From CAMFTQ01 sp051881615 (GTDB taxonomy: Bacteria > Bacillota > Clostridia > Oscillospirales > Acutalibacteraceae), in contig JBJEQF010000011.1 of assembly GCA_051881615.1 (NCBI GenBank), positions 3,913 through 67,912 on the forward strand: DNA of 64,000 bases, in the 5' to 3' direction. The translations under genes and the position numbers were made by a program. A model generated the notes under the pieces. It saw only the letters and a list, made by a program, of their open reading frames with translations, made no database searches and was not told the DNA's origin. This document shows positions 1-7,950 of this stretch, piece after piece; positions within the stretch are counted from its first letter, which is position 1; every line of letters starts with the position of its first letter.

Positions 1-2
1 CA

Positions 3-782
3 AAGCAGAGAAATGACTATGCCGAAAACCAGTCAAAGCGAATGAACCGCCTTGCAAAGCACAGCCTTGACGAGGACAACAAAAAAATGTACTCGCAAAG
101 AGCCGAAAAATGGCAGGAAAAAGCGGAAGAAATCGAAGAAAAGCTAAACGAGCCTGTTGCAAATTCGGGGGAAAGTGGTATAATAGATACAAGGCACTAT
201 GTCAAAGGAAATTATAGTGTGAATTTTGGTAAATCATTTGGTGAAAAGCCTATAAGCAGACAACTTGCTGAAATTTACTCAAATGAGTTTGATAAAATGG
301 TTGACCTCTTTGGAAAGATTGAAAGTGTTGGTTCTGTTGATGTTCGTGGTTATGAAAATAACGGAATATTTGGCAGCTATAACGATAATAGCGGAATACT
401 TACTATATATGGTGCGGGTGGCAAAAGTGGTATTGAACAATTATCAAAAATAGCAAAAGAACATAAGAAATCAGGTCAATGGTCAACATCTTCGTATTTA
501 CATACATACCGTCACGAATTGGGTCACGCACTGCAAAATCAATTATCTATTTCAGATAGTATGTATGAAGAGAAATTAGAAAAAATTGAAAGACTGCGTC
601 AAGGTTTGCTCGAAAAATTCAAAAATAATGTATCTGATATAGGAAAATATAAAGCTAATACACTTTCAATTTATGGTTTTGATAGTCTTGATGATTTTAT
701 TTCAGAAAGTGTTGCTGAGTACTTGAACGGTAAACCGAGAGAAACTGCCCAAAAGGTAATAGATATTTTAAGAGGAGGTTAA
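3..782 (+). CDS. Phage head-type protein, C-terminal part with zincin-like domain (5' truncated)
   Basis: The reading frame is open to the left edge, so only the C-terminal part is present. The first ~45 visible residues are a charged helix rich in Lys, Glu and Gln, the style that follows the body of phage minor head (MuF-like) proteins. A second module follows, with HELGH at 513-527 and a downstream acidic SESVAEY segment, which together look like a zinc metallopeptidase (zincin) site. A small ORF follows 5 nt later. I infer the end of a prophage structural gene with a C-terminal effector-type domain. The head-protein assignment rests on style only, since the N-terminus is outside the window; the zincin motif is seen directly. 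Confidence 0.6.
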   Translation, partial: KQRNDYAENQSKRMNRLAKHSLDEDNKKMYSQRAEKWQEKAEEIEEKLNEPVANSGESGIIDTRHYVKGNYSVNFGKSFGEKPISRQLAEIYSNEFDKMVDLFGKIESVGSVDVRGYENNGIFGSYNDNSGILTIYGAGGKSGIEQLSKIAKEHKKSGQWSTSSYLHTYRHELGHALQNQLSISDSMYEEKLEKIERLRQGLLEKFKNNVSDIGKYKANTLSIYGFDSLDDFISESVAEYLNGKPRETAQKVIDILRGG

Positions 783-787
783 TATTT

Positions 788-946
788 GTGATTACAATTC
801 CTAATATGGTGAGAGAATATATGGATATTTCTGAAAGACAACCTAAAATAATAACTTCGGCTCCAGAAAATATCAAAGAGAAAGCACGTGAGATAAATAA
901 AAAATATTTTGAACTCACCGGAAAAAAATACTTTTCAAATATCTAA
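788..946 (+). CDS. Small hypothetical protein (52 aa) after the phage gene
   Basis: A GTG start lies 8 nt after a strong AGGAGGT that overlaps the end of the upstream gene. The frame runs 52 codons to TAA and is followed at once by a terminator. The product is hydrophilic and probably helical, with no signal peptide or membrane segment. Its tight coupling to a zincin-like phage domain makes an immunity or accessory role conceivable, but I recognise no family. The strong ribosome-binding site and the terminator support a real gene. Confidence 0.55.
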   Translation: MITIPNMVREYMDISERQPKIITSAPENIKEKAREINKKYFELTGKKYFSNI

Positions 947-947
947 A

Positions 948-977
948 CCGCTCCCACATTGTGAGGGCGGTATTTTT
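948..977 (+). terminator. Rho-independent terminator after phage-end genes
   Basis: CCGCTCCCAC and GTGAGGGCGG form an imperfect 10-bp stem with a 3-nt loop, followed by TATTTTTA. It sits 1 nt after the stop of the 52-aa gene. Confidence 0.7.
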
Positions 978-1150
978 ATATGTTCTCCGATTTATATTGT
1001 ATATCACAGCTTAATTATACAGTGTAATCATCAAACTTTCCAGAGAAGAAATTAAGAAATTTTTAGGTAATCTAATCAAGAAGTAGAATTCAAAAAATGT
1101 ACTTAATTTGTAATTTGAAAGCAAAGAATTAAATTTATTTCAAAAAACAC

Positions 1151-1179
1151 TTGCTTTTTTTAAATGAATATGGTAATAT
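1151..1179 (+). promoter_or_regulatory. Probable promoter of tRNA-Arg
   Basis: TTGCTT, a 17-nt spacer and TAATAT lie 39 nt upstream of the mature tRNA 5' end. The rest of the 947-1218 gap is AT-rich and shows no further gene. Confidence 0.45.
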
Positions 1180-1218
1180 AATTAGGCTGATTAATGAAAG
1201 TCAGTTTGAATTCAATCT

Positions 1219-1295
1219 GCGCCAGTAGCTCAGCCGGATAGAGTGTTTGGCTACGAACCAAAAGGTCGGGGGTTCGAGTCCCTCCTGGCGCGCCA
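1219..1295 (+). tRNA. tRNA-Arg (anticodon ACG)
   Basis: The acceptor stem GCGCCAG/CTGGCGC closes the cloverleaf. The anticodon stem TTTGG/CCAAA encloses the loop CTACGAA, giving anticodon ACG (Arg). The T-loop TTCGAGT is standard, the discriminator is G and CCA is encoded. It is the first clearly chromosomal gene to the right of the phage remnant. The phage lies on its 5' side, so simple integration at the tRNA 3' end does not by itself explain the boundary. Confidence 0.96.
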
Positions 1296-1299
1296 CGAA

Positions 1300-1334
1300 A
1301 ACCTCTCTTGTTGTTATAGTAAGAGAGGTTTTTT
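1300..1334 (+). terminator. Terminator of tRNA-Arg
   Basis: AACCTCTCTT and AAGAGAGGTT form a perfect 10-bp stem with an 11-nt loop, followed by a T-run. It starts 5 nt after the tRNA CCA. Confidence 0.85.
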
Positions 1335-1335
1335 C

Positions 1336-1571
1336 AATGAAGTATGCTTCACTAATTGCGATTTGCTTCATTTGCCACAAAGTGGCAAGCTTCGATTTTA
1401 ATGAAGTGTGCTTCGCACAATGAAGTGTCCTTCGGACAATGAAGACGCTTTGCTAATGAAGACGCTTCGCTAATTATTATACTATAGACAATTTACTTCA
1501 TTTCGCCTAAAGGCGATACTTCATGGTGACGAAGTCACCGCTTCATTTGCCACAAAGTGGCAAACTTCATT
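1336..1571. repeat. Inverted array of short hairpins with ATGAAG/CTTCAT spacers
   Basis: The stretch between the tRNA terminator and the four-helix-bundle gene is almost entirely short hairpins. Examples are TGCCAC-AAA-GTGGCA (twice), GTGTG-CTTCG-CACA, GTGTCC-TTCG-GGACA-like, CGCC-TAAA-GGCG and GGTGAC-GAA-GTCACC. In the left half the hairpins are separated by forward ATGAAG, in the right half by its complement CTTCAT. The array is therefore mirror-imaged around an AT-rich centre near 1475-1495. It looks like a structured mobile or RNA-level element, not a CRISPR, because units differ in stem sequence and size. Confidence 0.75.
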
Positions 1572-1588
1572 ATATAAGGTTGTTACTT

Positions 1589-1936
1589 ATGAGAAACGAT
1601 AAATTATCTTTACAATCAATGGATTTTGCTGTATCTATAATAAACCTTGTTAAGGAACTGAAGCAAAAGAAAGAATCCGTTATTTCTAACCAAATCGCAA
1701 GAAGTGGAACATCTATCGGAGCTAATATTCGTGAAGCACAGTATGCTCAGACAAAAGCAGATTTCATTTCTAAATTGCATATTGCATTGAAGGAAGCAAA
1801 TGAAACAGGTTATTGGCTTGAACTGCTTTATAAGACCGAATATTTAGATTTTGAAAAATATAAGTCGCTTGACTCTGCTTGCGCAAGTATTCGTATTATG
1901 CTTATTTCATCGCTCAATACCGTAAAAAAGCAGTAA
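1589..1936 (+). CDS. Four-helix-bundle protein (S23 / 23S-intervening-sequence family)
   Basis: The 115-residue product has the amphipathic helical pattern of the S23/IVP family, including SNQIARSGTSIGANIREA near residues 41-58, the family's best conserved stretch. Relatives occur inside 23S rRNA intervening sequences, and the Avd accessory proteins of diversity-generating retroelements share the fold. No reverse transcriptase or rRNA is near. I chose ATG 1589 because an upstream in-frame start would lie inside the hairpin array; the ribosome-binding site (AAGG) is weak. The gene is directly bordered by the hairpin array and a terminator, so the two may move as one cassette (inference). Its cellular role is unknown. 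Confidence 0.85.
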   Translation: MRNDKLSLQSMDFAVSIINLVKELKQKKESVISNQIARSGTSIGANIREAQYAQTKADFISKLHIALKEANETGYWLELLYKTEYLDFEKYKSLDSACASIRIMLISSLNTVKKQ

Positions 1937-1961
1937 ATATGCAATAAATCACAAAACTCGA

Positions 1962-1995
1962 CCCTCTGTTAATATTAAACAGAGGGCTATATTTT
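1962..1995. terminator. Bidirectional terminator between four-helix-bundle gene and pyrB
   Basis: CCCTCTGTT and AACAGAGGG form a 9-bp stem with a 7-nt loop. T-rich sequence follows on the plus strand (ATATTTTTA) and TTTTG on the minus strand, serving the two convergent genes. Confidence 0.75.
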
Positions 1996-1997
1996 TA

Positions 1998-3065
1998 TCA
2001 TTCAATTATATGATCGCAATAAACGCATACCTCTTTACCGTTTTCAATGCGGACGGTATTCGGCAGGTACTGCTCCTGTGCTGTTATGCATCTTTCGTTA
2101 CTGCAACGCTTGTCAGAGGTTGCTGTGCTTTCATTTTCGCACAGTGTCAGCTCGCCGTTTAAAAGTAAAAGTATCAGCGCCATTCTGCCGTACATACCGT
2201 AAACAGCTTGCTCAAAGTAGCAGGCTCTTTTGTCATCGTCAACCTCAACAGTGATTTCGTCAACACGGGGGAGGGGATGAAGAATAATCATATCGTCCTT
2301 AGCGTACTTCATTTTGTCAGCGTCAAGCACGTAAATTCCCTTTTGCGACTGATATTCCTCTTCACTTGCAAAGCGTTCACGCTGAATTCTCGTCATATAA
2401 AGCACGTCAAGCTCAGATATTGCATCCTTTAGGTTATCAACCTCAATGTATTCACAGCCTGCTTTATTCATAACCTCTTTTATATAATCGGGCACAGATA
2501 ATTCTTTGTTAGAAATAAGCACGAAGCTGTTGCCCTCAAAATGCGACATTGTTTTGATAAGTGAGTGAACCGTTCTGCCGTTTTTGAGGTCGCCGCAAAG
2601 ACCGATTTTCAAATGGTCAAGTCTGCCCTTTTCGTGCCAAAGGGTTACAACATCGGTAAGAGTCTGCGTCGGGTGAAAATGGCCGCCGTCACCGCCGTTT
2701 ATTACAGGCACACTGCTGAAAATTGAAGCCGCCCTTGCAGAGCCCTCTGACGGATGGCGCATAGCAATAATATCGGCATAGCCGCTTACTACCTTTATAG
2801 TGTCCTTAAGGCTTTCTCCCTTAGCAACGGACGAGTTCATCGGATTGTCAAAGCCGATAGTCCTGCCGCCAAGACGAAGCATTGCAGTCTGAAACGACAT
2901 CTGCGTTCTTGTTGACGGCTCGTAAAAGAGCGTAGCTAATATTTTGCCTTTGCAGGCTTCGCTGTATTTCTCGGGATTTTCCATTATTTTGCCTGCAAGC
3001 TCAATAATTTTGTAAAGCTGTGAAACAGACAAGTCCTCTAAATCAATAATATGACAACTGCTCAT
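1998..3065 (-). CDS. pyrB: Aspartate carbamoyltransferase with C-terminal PyrI-like zinc domain
   Basis: This enzyme makes N-carbamoyl-aspartate from carbamoyl phosphate and aspartate in pyrimidine synthesis. The 355-residue chain contains the carbamoyl-phosphate motif STRT (51-54) and HPLPR (263-267). After the catalytic chain ends near residue 308, a tail carries four cysteines at 321, 326, 347 and 350 (C-X4-C-X20-C-X2-C), close to the zinc domain of the regulatory subunit PyrI (C-X4-C-X23-C-X2-C). The allosteric nucleotide-binding part of PyrI is absent. Start ATG 3065 follows a good GGAGGT; a longer frame upstream lacks support. It is monocistronic here. The fusion is seen in the sequence; its effect on assembly or regulation is inference. 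Confidence 0.95.
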   Translation of the reverse strand: MSSCHIIDLEDLSVSQLYKIIELAGKIMENPEKYSEACKGKILATLFYEPSTRTQMSFQTAMLRLGGRTIGFDNPMNSSVAKGESLKDTIKVVSGYADIIAMRHPSEGSARAASIFSSVPVINGGDGGHFHPTQTLTDVVTLWHEKGRLDHLKIGLCGDLKNGRTVHSLIKTMSHFEGNSFVLISNKELSVPDYIKEVMNKAGCEYIEVDNLKDAISELDVLYMTRIQRERFASEEEYQSQKGIYVLDADKMKYAKDDMIILHPLPRVDEITVEVDDDKRACYFEQAVYGMYGRMALILLLLNGELTLCENESTATSDKRCSNERCITAQEQYLPNTVRIENGKEVCVYCDHIIE

Positions 3066-3171
3066 TTCAACCTCCGAGTTTTTGTTATATATTCTATTAT
3101 ATTCTATCAAAAAAAGTCGGATATTACAAGTGCAGATAAAAACATTTGAAAATAAACAGCAAAAAATCACA

Positions 3172-3203
3172 TAAAAAAACAAAGGGCGGAATTTCTCCGC
3201 CCT
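3172..3203 (-). terminator. Terminator of the V-ATPase operon
   Basis: GGGCGGA and TCCGCCC form a perfect stem with a 5-nt loop. On the minus strand it is followed by a run of seven T, about 20 nt after the atpD stop. Confidence 0.85.
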
Positions 3204-3223
3204 AAATTAACCGTAAACAAACA

Positions 3224-3850
3224 TTATTCCTGTTCTGCCTTTAGCTTATTTCTCTTGATAACCTTCAGTCTGCCGAATTCCTCTCTGTCCTTTTCGTCAA
3301 GTGCGTCGGTTATGAATTTTATATCGGCTTCAAACTTTGGCAGAATAATATTTTTAAGTGCGTTTGCTCTTTTCTGCGTTTTCTTTATTGCGTCGGCAAG
3401 TCTGTAAACGCTGTTTTCAATCTCGGCAAGCTCAGCTGTAAGCCGCTTTACCTCTGTGAATTTCAGATGTGCATCATCTAATATTGAGTTTGTTGCATTC
3501 AGTCCGTAGTGTAGCTCGTGGTCGTTGTCTTTGCCGATAGTCACAATAGGAATTTCTACGCCCATAACGCTTCTGTAGCTAAGCTCAAGACTGTTTTCAA
3601 CAGGTATGGTGTACGAAATCTCCTCACAGTAGCCGAGCGTTATGTTAGCGTTCATCAGCATTTTGTAAGCCTGATCGTACGCTTCGTCAATTTTTTCCTG
3701 AATTGCGTTTGCCCTGTCGATAAGCGTCATCATTTCTCTTATTAGAATATTTCGCTTTTTGTCCATCAGGTCAAAGCCGATTTTAGCCAGAGCGTGAGAT
3801 TTTTTTGTATTGATAAGATTGCCCTTAGTAGGTATAGCCTGCAATGCCAT
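3224..3850 (-). CDS. atpD: V-type ATPase subunit D (central stalk)
   Basis: Subunit D forms the rotor shaft that links the A3B3 head to the membrane ring. The 208-residue, Lys/Glu-rich, mostly helical chain opens with IPTKGNLINTKKSHALAK and ends with a second long helix, the antiparallel coiled coil of the family. A longer frame would start at TTG 3859, but the GAGGG ribosome-binding site touches that codon, while ATG 3850 sits at proper distance. The start lies just past the stop of subunit B (translational coupling). It is the last gene of the operon. Confidence 0.93.
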   Translation of the reverse strand: MALQAIPTKGNLINTKKSHALAKIGFDLMDKKRNILIREMMTLIDRANAIQEKIDEAYDQAYKMLMNANITLGYCEEISYTIPVENSLELSYRSVMGVEIPIVTIGKDNDHELHYGLNATNSILDDAHLKFTEVKRLTAELAEIENSVYRLADAIKKTQKRANALKNIILPKFEADIKFITDALDEKDREEFGRLKVIKRNKLKAEQE

Positions 3851-3855
3851 TATAC

Positions 3856-5232
3856 TCAACCCTCTTTAAGATACTTGTCAAGAATTGCGTTATCAACTCG
3901 GTCAAGCTCGTTTCTCGGCAGTGTTGAGAGCAGCTTCCAGCCGAGGTCAAGGCTTTCTTCAATTCTGCGGTTTTCGTTAAAGCCCTGATTTACAAAATGC
4001 TCCTCAAACAGCTTGCCGAATTCTATATACTTTTTGTCAATGGGGGAAAGCTCCTCCTCGCCGATAACAGAGGCAAGCGAGCGAGCTTCAATTACCCTTG
4101 CATATGAAGCAAAAAGCTGATTTGCAAGCGGTGAATGATCCTCACGTGTATAGCCCTCGCCGATACCGTCCTTCATAAGACGTGACAGTGACGGCAGAAC
4201 GTTTACAGGCGGATAAAGTCCCTTGCCCTGTAAATTTCTGTCAAGCACAATCTGTCCCTCTGTGATGTAGCCTGTCAGGTCGGGAACAGGGTGCGTAATA
4301 TCGTCATTCGGCATTGTAAGAATCGGAATCTGCGTAACAGAACCGCTGTGACCTTTAATCATACCAGCTCTTTCGTAAAGCGAAGCAAGGTCAGAGTAAA
4401 GATAGCCTGGATAACCCTTTCTGCCGGGGATTTCACCCTTTGACGAGCTGAATTCTCGCAGTGCTTCGGCATATGACGTCATATCCGTCATAATTACAAG
4501 AATGTGCATATCAAGCTCAAACGCAAGGTATTCCGCAATAGTCAGCGCACAACGAGGGGTCAGCGTTCTTTCAATGATAGGGTCGTTTGAAAGATTTAAA
4601 AGCATTACAACGTGCGACAATACTCCGCTTTCCTCAAAGCTCTTTTTAAAATACTGCGCAACGTCATTTTTAACGCCCATAGCGGCAAAAACAACTGCGA
4701 AGTTATCCTTTGTTGCACCTGCGATTTTTGCCTGCCTTACAATCTGAACAGCAAGCTCGTTGTGCTTCATACCTGAGCCTGAAAAAATCGGTAGCTTCTG
4801 ACCTCTGATGAGCGTCATAAGCGTGTCGATAGTTGAAATACCTGTGTTGATGTAGTTTCTAGGATAAACTCGTGAAACGGGGTTTATAGGCGTTCCGTTG
4901 ATGTTTGCCTTTTTAACAGGGAATATACTGCCCAGTCCGTCAATCGGATCGCCCTTGCCGTCAAGCACACGGCCGATAATTTCGGGTGAGAGCTTCATTT
5001 CCATAGGACGGCCTGTCAGACGAGTTTTTGTGTTTTTAAGAGAAATTCCTCTTGTACCCTCAAAAACCTGAACTACAATTCTGTCGCCCTCAATCTGCAC
5101 AACTCTGCCTTGTCTTGCTGTACCGTTTTCAAGCCTTAACTCTACAATTTCTTCATAGGAAACGCCTGTTACGCCGTCAATTACAACAAGCGAGCCGTTT
5201 ATCTCTTTAACGCCCACGTAATCAATAATCAT
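3856..5232 (-). CDS. atpB: V-type ATPase subunit B (non-catalytic head subunit)
   Basis: Subunit B alternates with A in the soluble A3B3 head. The 458-residue product has the family sequence SGSGMKHNELA at the degenerate P-loop position and GRKGYPGYLYSDLASLYERAG, typical of the B subunit. Start ATG 5232 follows AAGGAGGGA. Length is normal for the family (about 460). It is 13 nt downstream of subunit A and 5 nt upstream of subunit D. Gene symbols follow the archaeal/V-type atpA-K usage, so this is not the F-type atpB. Confidence 0.97.
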   Translation of the reverse strand: MIIDYVGVKEINGSLVVIDGVTGVSYEEIVELRLENGTARQGRVVQIEGDRIVVQVFEGTRGISLKNTKTRLTGRPMEMKLSPEIIGRVLDGKGDPIDGLGSIFPVKKANINGTPINPVSRVYPRNYINTGISTIDTLMTLIRGQKLPIFSGSGMKHNELAVQIVRQAKIAGATKDNFAVVFAAMGVKNDVAQYFKKSFEESGVLSHVVMLLNLSNDPIIERTLTPRCALTIAEYLAFELDMHILVIMTDMTSYAEALREFSSSKGEIPGRKGYPGYLYSDLASLYERAGMIKGHSGSVTQIPILTMPNDDITHPVPDLTGYITEGQIVLDRNLQGKGLYPPVNVLPSLSRLMKDGIGEGYTREDHSPLANQLFASYARVIEARSLASVIGEEELSPIDKKYIEFGKLFEEHFVNQGFNENRRIEESLDLGWKLLSTLPRNELDRVDNAILDKYLKEG

Positions 5233-5245
5233 CTGCGTTCCCTCC

Positions 5246-7003
5246 TTATGCGTTAATTGACGACAGCTTTTCGTCAATCTCTTTTATATATTCGTCAAAC
5301 ATATCAAGGCGGTTGTTCGGAATATCGTATTTCATTTTTGTAAGCTTGTCAAAAAGTCCAAGCTCCGTAATTTTTGAAATCGGCACAGCCAAAGAAATGA
5401 TATGTGCCGCTTTGTTGTAAAGATAAAGAATTGTTTTCATCATCAGCTTCTGCTTTTCAAGCGGTACGTATGTGTCCTCTGCGTGAAAAGCGTTCTGCTG
5501 TAAAAAGCCTACTCTGATAACCTTAGCTGTTTCGATAACAAGCTTCTGGTCATCGGGGAGAACGTCAGCGCCGATGAGCTTTACAATCTCCATCAGCCTG
5601 CTTTCCTCCTGTAAAAGGGAAGAGATTTTCTGTCTGTACCTTATAAAGTCAGAGCCGAGGTTTTTGTAAAACCAAGGGTCTAAGTCGGTAAAATATTCGC
5701 TGTAGCTGTCCATCCAGTTGATAGCAGGATAATGCCTTGAATAAGCAAGCGACTTGTCAAGCGCCCAGAAGCAGCGGATAAATCTCTTTGTGTTCTGCGT
5801 AACAGGCTCACTGAAGTCAGCACCCTGCGGAGAAACTGCGCCGATAATTGTAACAGAGCCTTCGCCGCCGCTTAATACCTCGGCACGTCCTGCTCGCTCG
5901 TAAAACTCAGACAGTCTTGACGGCAGATAGGCAGGGAAGCCCTCCTCGGCAGGCATCTCTTCAAGTCTGCCGCTTATCTCACGCAGAGCCTCTGCCCAGC
6001 GTGAGGTGGAGTCAGCCATAATTGCCACGTGATAACCCATATCACGATAATATTCGGCAAGCGTAATTCCTGTGTAGATAGATGCCTCACGTGCAGCTAC
6101 CGGCATATTTGAAGTGTTTGCAATAAGCACCGTTCTGTCTGTCATAGGTCTGTTTGACTTCGGGTCGATAAGCTCGCTGAATTCGTCAAGCACCTGACTC
6201 ATCTCGTTTCCACGCTCACCGCAGCCGACATATACGATAATATCAGCGTCACACCACTTTGCAAGCTGATGCTGTGTCATCGTTTTGCCTGTGCCGAAGC
6301 CGCCGGGGATTGCCGCTGTTCCGCCCTTTGAGATAGGGAAGAGTGTGTCTATAATTCTTTGTCCTGTAATAAGCGGAACAGACGAGGATAAGCGTTCCTT
6401 TACAGGACGAGGAGTTCTGATAGGCCATTTCTGACAGAGCGACAGCTCGTGAATATTTCCAAAATCGTCCCTGAGCTTTACAACAGTGTCGAACAGCTTA
6501 TACTGACCGCTTTTTTTAATCTCTGTAACCTCGCCCTTTAAATCGGGACTTACCATACATCTATGCTCTATTATATCTGTTTCGGGGATAGTCGCATAAA
6601 TATCACCGCCGACAAGTTTGTCGCCAACCTTTACTGTAACGGTGACGTCCCACAGCTTTTCTGTGTCAAGTGACGGAACACTTGAGCCTCTTTTGATAAA
6701 CGCACCCGACTGTTCCTCTATAGCCTTTAACGGTCTTTCAATTCCGTCAAAAATGTTGTCAATAATACCGGGTCCGAGCAGAACGTTCATCGGCGCACCT
6801 GTGCCTGTGACAGGGTCGCCCGGCATAAGTCCCGTTGTTTCCTCGTAAACCTGAATAGTTGTTGATTTGTCTGTGATGCCGATAACCTCGCCGACAAGCT
6901 TTTCTTTGCCTACATAGACCATCTCCATCATAGAAAAGCAGGAGGCGTTTTTAACGGTAACAACAGGTCCGTTAATTCCGAATATAACATTGTTGTTTTC
7001 CAT
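5246..7003 (-). CDS. atpA: V-type ATPase subunit A (catalytic)
   Basis: This is the catalytic nucleotide-binding subunit. The 585-residue chain has the Walker A sequence GGFGTGKT at 234-241, followed by GERGNEM, and the ~90-residue insertion that separates V-type A from F-type beta subunits. Start ATG 7003 follows a GGGTGG ribosome-binding site; a longer frame overlaps subunit E and is unlikely. Neighbours are E upstream (2 nt) and B downstream (13 nt). Whether the complex makes ATP or pumps ions cannot be read from the sequence; in fermenting Clostridia either is possible. Confidence 0.98.
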   Translation of the reverse strand: MENNNVIFGINGPVVTVKNASCFSMMEMVYVGKEKLVGEVIGITDKSTTIQVYEETTGLMPGDPVTGTGAPMNVLLGPGIIDNIFDGIERPLKAIEEQSGAFIKRGSSVPSLDTEKLWDVTVTVKVGDKLVGGDIYATIPETDIIEHRCMVSPDLKGEVTEIKKSGQYKLFDTVVKLRDDFGNIHELSLCQKWPIRTPRPVKERLSSSVPLITGQRIIDTLFPISKGGTAAIPGGFGTGKTMTQHQLAKWCDADIIVYVGCGERGNEMSQVLDEFSELIDPKSNRPMTDRTVLIANTSNMPVAAREASIYTGITLAEYYRDMGYHVAIMADSTSRWAEALREISGRLEEMPAEEGFPAYLPSRLSEFYERAGRAEVLSGGEGSVTIIGAVSPQGADFSEPVTQNTKRFIRCFWALDKSLAYSRHYPAINWMDSYSEYFTDLDPWFYKNLGSDFIRYRQKISSLLQEESRLMEIVKLIGADVLPDDQKLVIETAKVIRVGFLQQNAFHAEDTYVPLEKQKLMMKTILYLYNKAAHIISLAVPISKITELGLFDKLTKMKYDIPNNRLDMFDEYIKEIDEKLSSINA

Positions 7004-7005
7004 TT

Positions 7006-7599
7006 TTACACCACCCTCAAGGTCGAATTTTCGGCAAACCACTTTTCCTGCTCTGACAGCCTGCTGTCGAGCGTTTCGTCAATAATTATCGACAGCTCCT
7101 CACAGAAACAGCGAAAGCCGCCAAGCTGTATATCGTTTGCAGCTTTGATTTCTGTTCCTTTACCAAAGTACTCTGCAAGCGTTTTTGCAAACTCTGTATC
7201 GTCCTGCTTTACAAAAAGTACGCACGACTTACCGTTTACAAGCTCTGACGCTTTTTTTGCATTTGCAATCAGCTTTTCCTTGTACTCATTTGTTTTGCTG
7301 TAATCAAGGAGTTTTTTTCTGACCTTGCAGAATATTTCATCTGTCATTTCTTTTCTGCGAGAAAAAAGCTGCATTTTAGCTTCCTGCTCACGTCTTGCAA
7401 GCTGACTTGTTATCTGCGTTTTTTTAGATGCAATTTCGCTCTGGATAATGTTGTAGGCTTCCTTTAAGCCTTCCTCCTCGGCTTTTTTCAGCTCGTCTGC
7501 CTTGAACTGCTCAACCTCGGAAATCATCTGCTCCTTTTGCTGTTTTGCGTACTTTTCAATAGCAGACAAAAAGCTGTTTGTTTTTTTGGCATTTTCCAT
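7006..7599 (-). CDS. atpE: V-type ATPase subunit E (peripheral stalk)
   Basis: The 197-residue product starts with a ~120-residue Lys/Glu/Gln-rich helix that would form the peripheral-stalk coiled coil with the small G/H subunit. It ends in a globular domain with LGGFRCFCEELSIIIDETLDSRL, matching the E-subunit pattern GG....D.TL..RL. GAGGT precedes ATG 7599. The stop is 2 nt before the start of subunit A, so the genes are translationally coupled. Confidence 0.93.
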   Translation of the reverse strand: MENAKKTNSFLSAIEKYAKQQKEQMISEVEQFKADELKKAEEEGLKEAYNIIQSEIASKKTQITSQLARREQEAKMQLFSRRKEMTDEIFCKVRKKLLDYSKTNEYKEKLIANAKKASELVNGKSCVLFVKQDDTEFAKTLAEYFGKGTEIKAANDIQLGGFRCFCEELSIIIDETLDSRLSEQEKWFAENSTLRVV

Positions 7600-7636
7600 A
7601 ACAATACCTCATAACGTAATAAAATATAAAGACGCA

Positions 7637-7948
7637 TCAGTTCATTTTTACGCCGATAGCGTCCTGAACATATTTTGTGATACTGTCCTTAGTACGGCCG
7701 TTTCCGTGTCTGTCGGGGATTTCTACAATCAACGGCTGCTTGCGGTTTAGCTTTAAGTCATAGATAAGCTCGGGACAAAGAGAAACAAGTCGCTCTGTCA
7801 TAAGTATAACTGCTACGTCCTTCATCTCCATAGCCTTTTTAAGCTCACGTCTTACCTCGTCGTCCTTGTGAATTACTACGCCCTCAATTCCGGCAAGGCG
7901 CATCCCCATCATAGTATCAACGTTATCACTGATTAAATAAAATTTCAT
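7637..7948 (-). CDS. atpF: V-type ATPase subunit F (central stalk)
   Basis: A 103-residue alpha/beta protein starting MKFYLISDNVDTMMGMRLAGIEG, the N-terminal pattern of V-type F subunits (in which D and a G-x-R-L-A-G loop are conserved). Subunit F binds subunit D at the base of the rotor shaft. Its start is 2 nt after the stop of subunit K. Confidence 0.92.
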   Translation of the reverse strand: MKFYLISDNVDTMMGMRLAGIEGVVIHKDDEVRRELKKAMEMKDVAVILMTERLVSLCPELIYDLKLNRKQPLIVEIPDRHGNGRTKDSITKYVQDAIGVKMN

Positions 7949-7950
7949 TT

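Noticed and set aside
1336..1571. Possible CRISPR array
   Set aside because: The repeated unit is only about 6 nt (ATGAAG), it reverses orientation in the middle, and the intervening pieces are themselves hairpins of unequal length. No cas genes are present.
3066..3182. N-terminal 39-residue extension of PyrB
   Set aside because: It is AT-rich leader sequence with no ribosome-binding site, whereas ATG 3065 has a good GGAGGT and gives the standard N-terminus.
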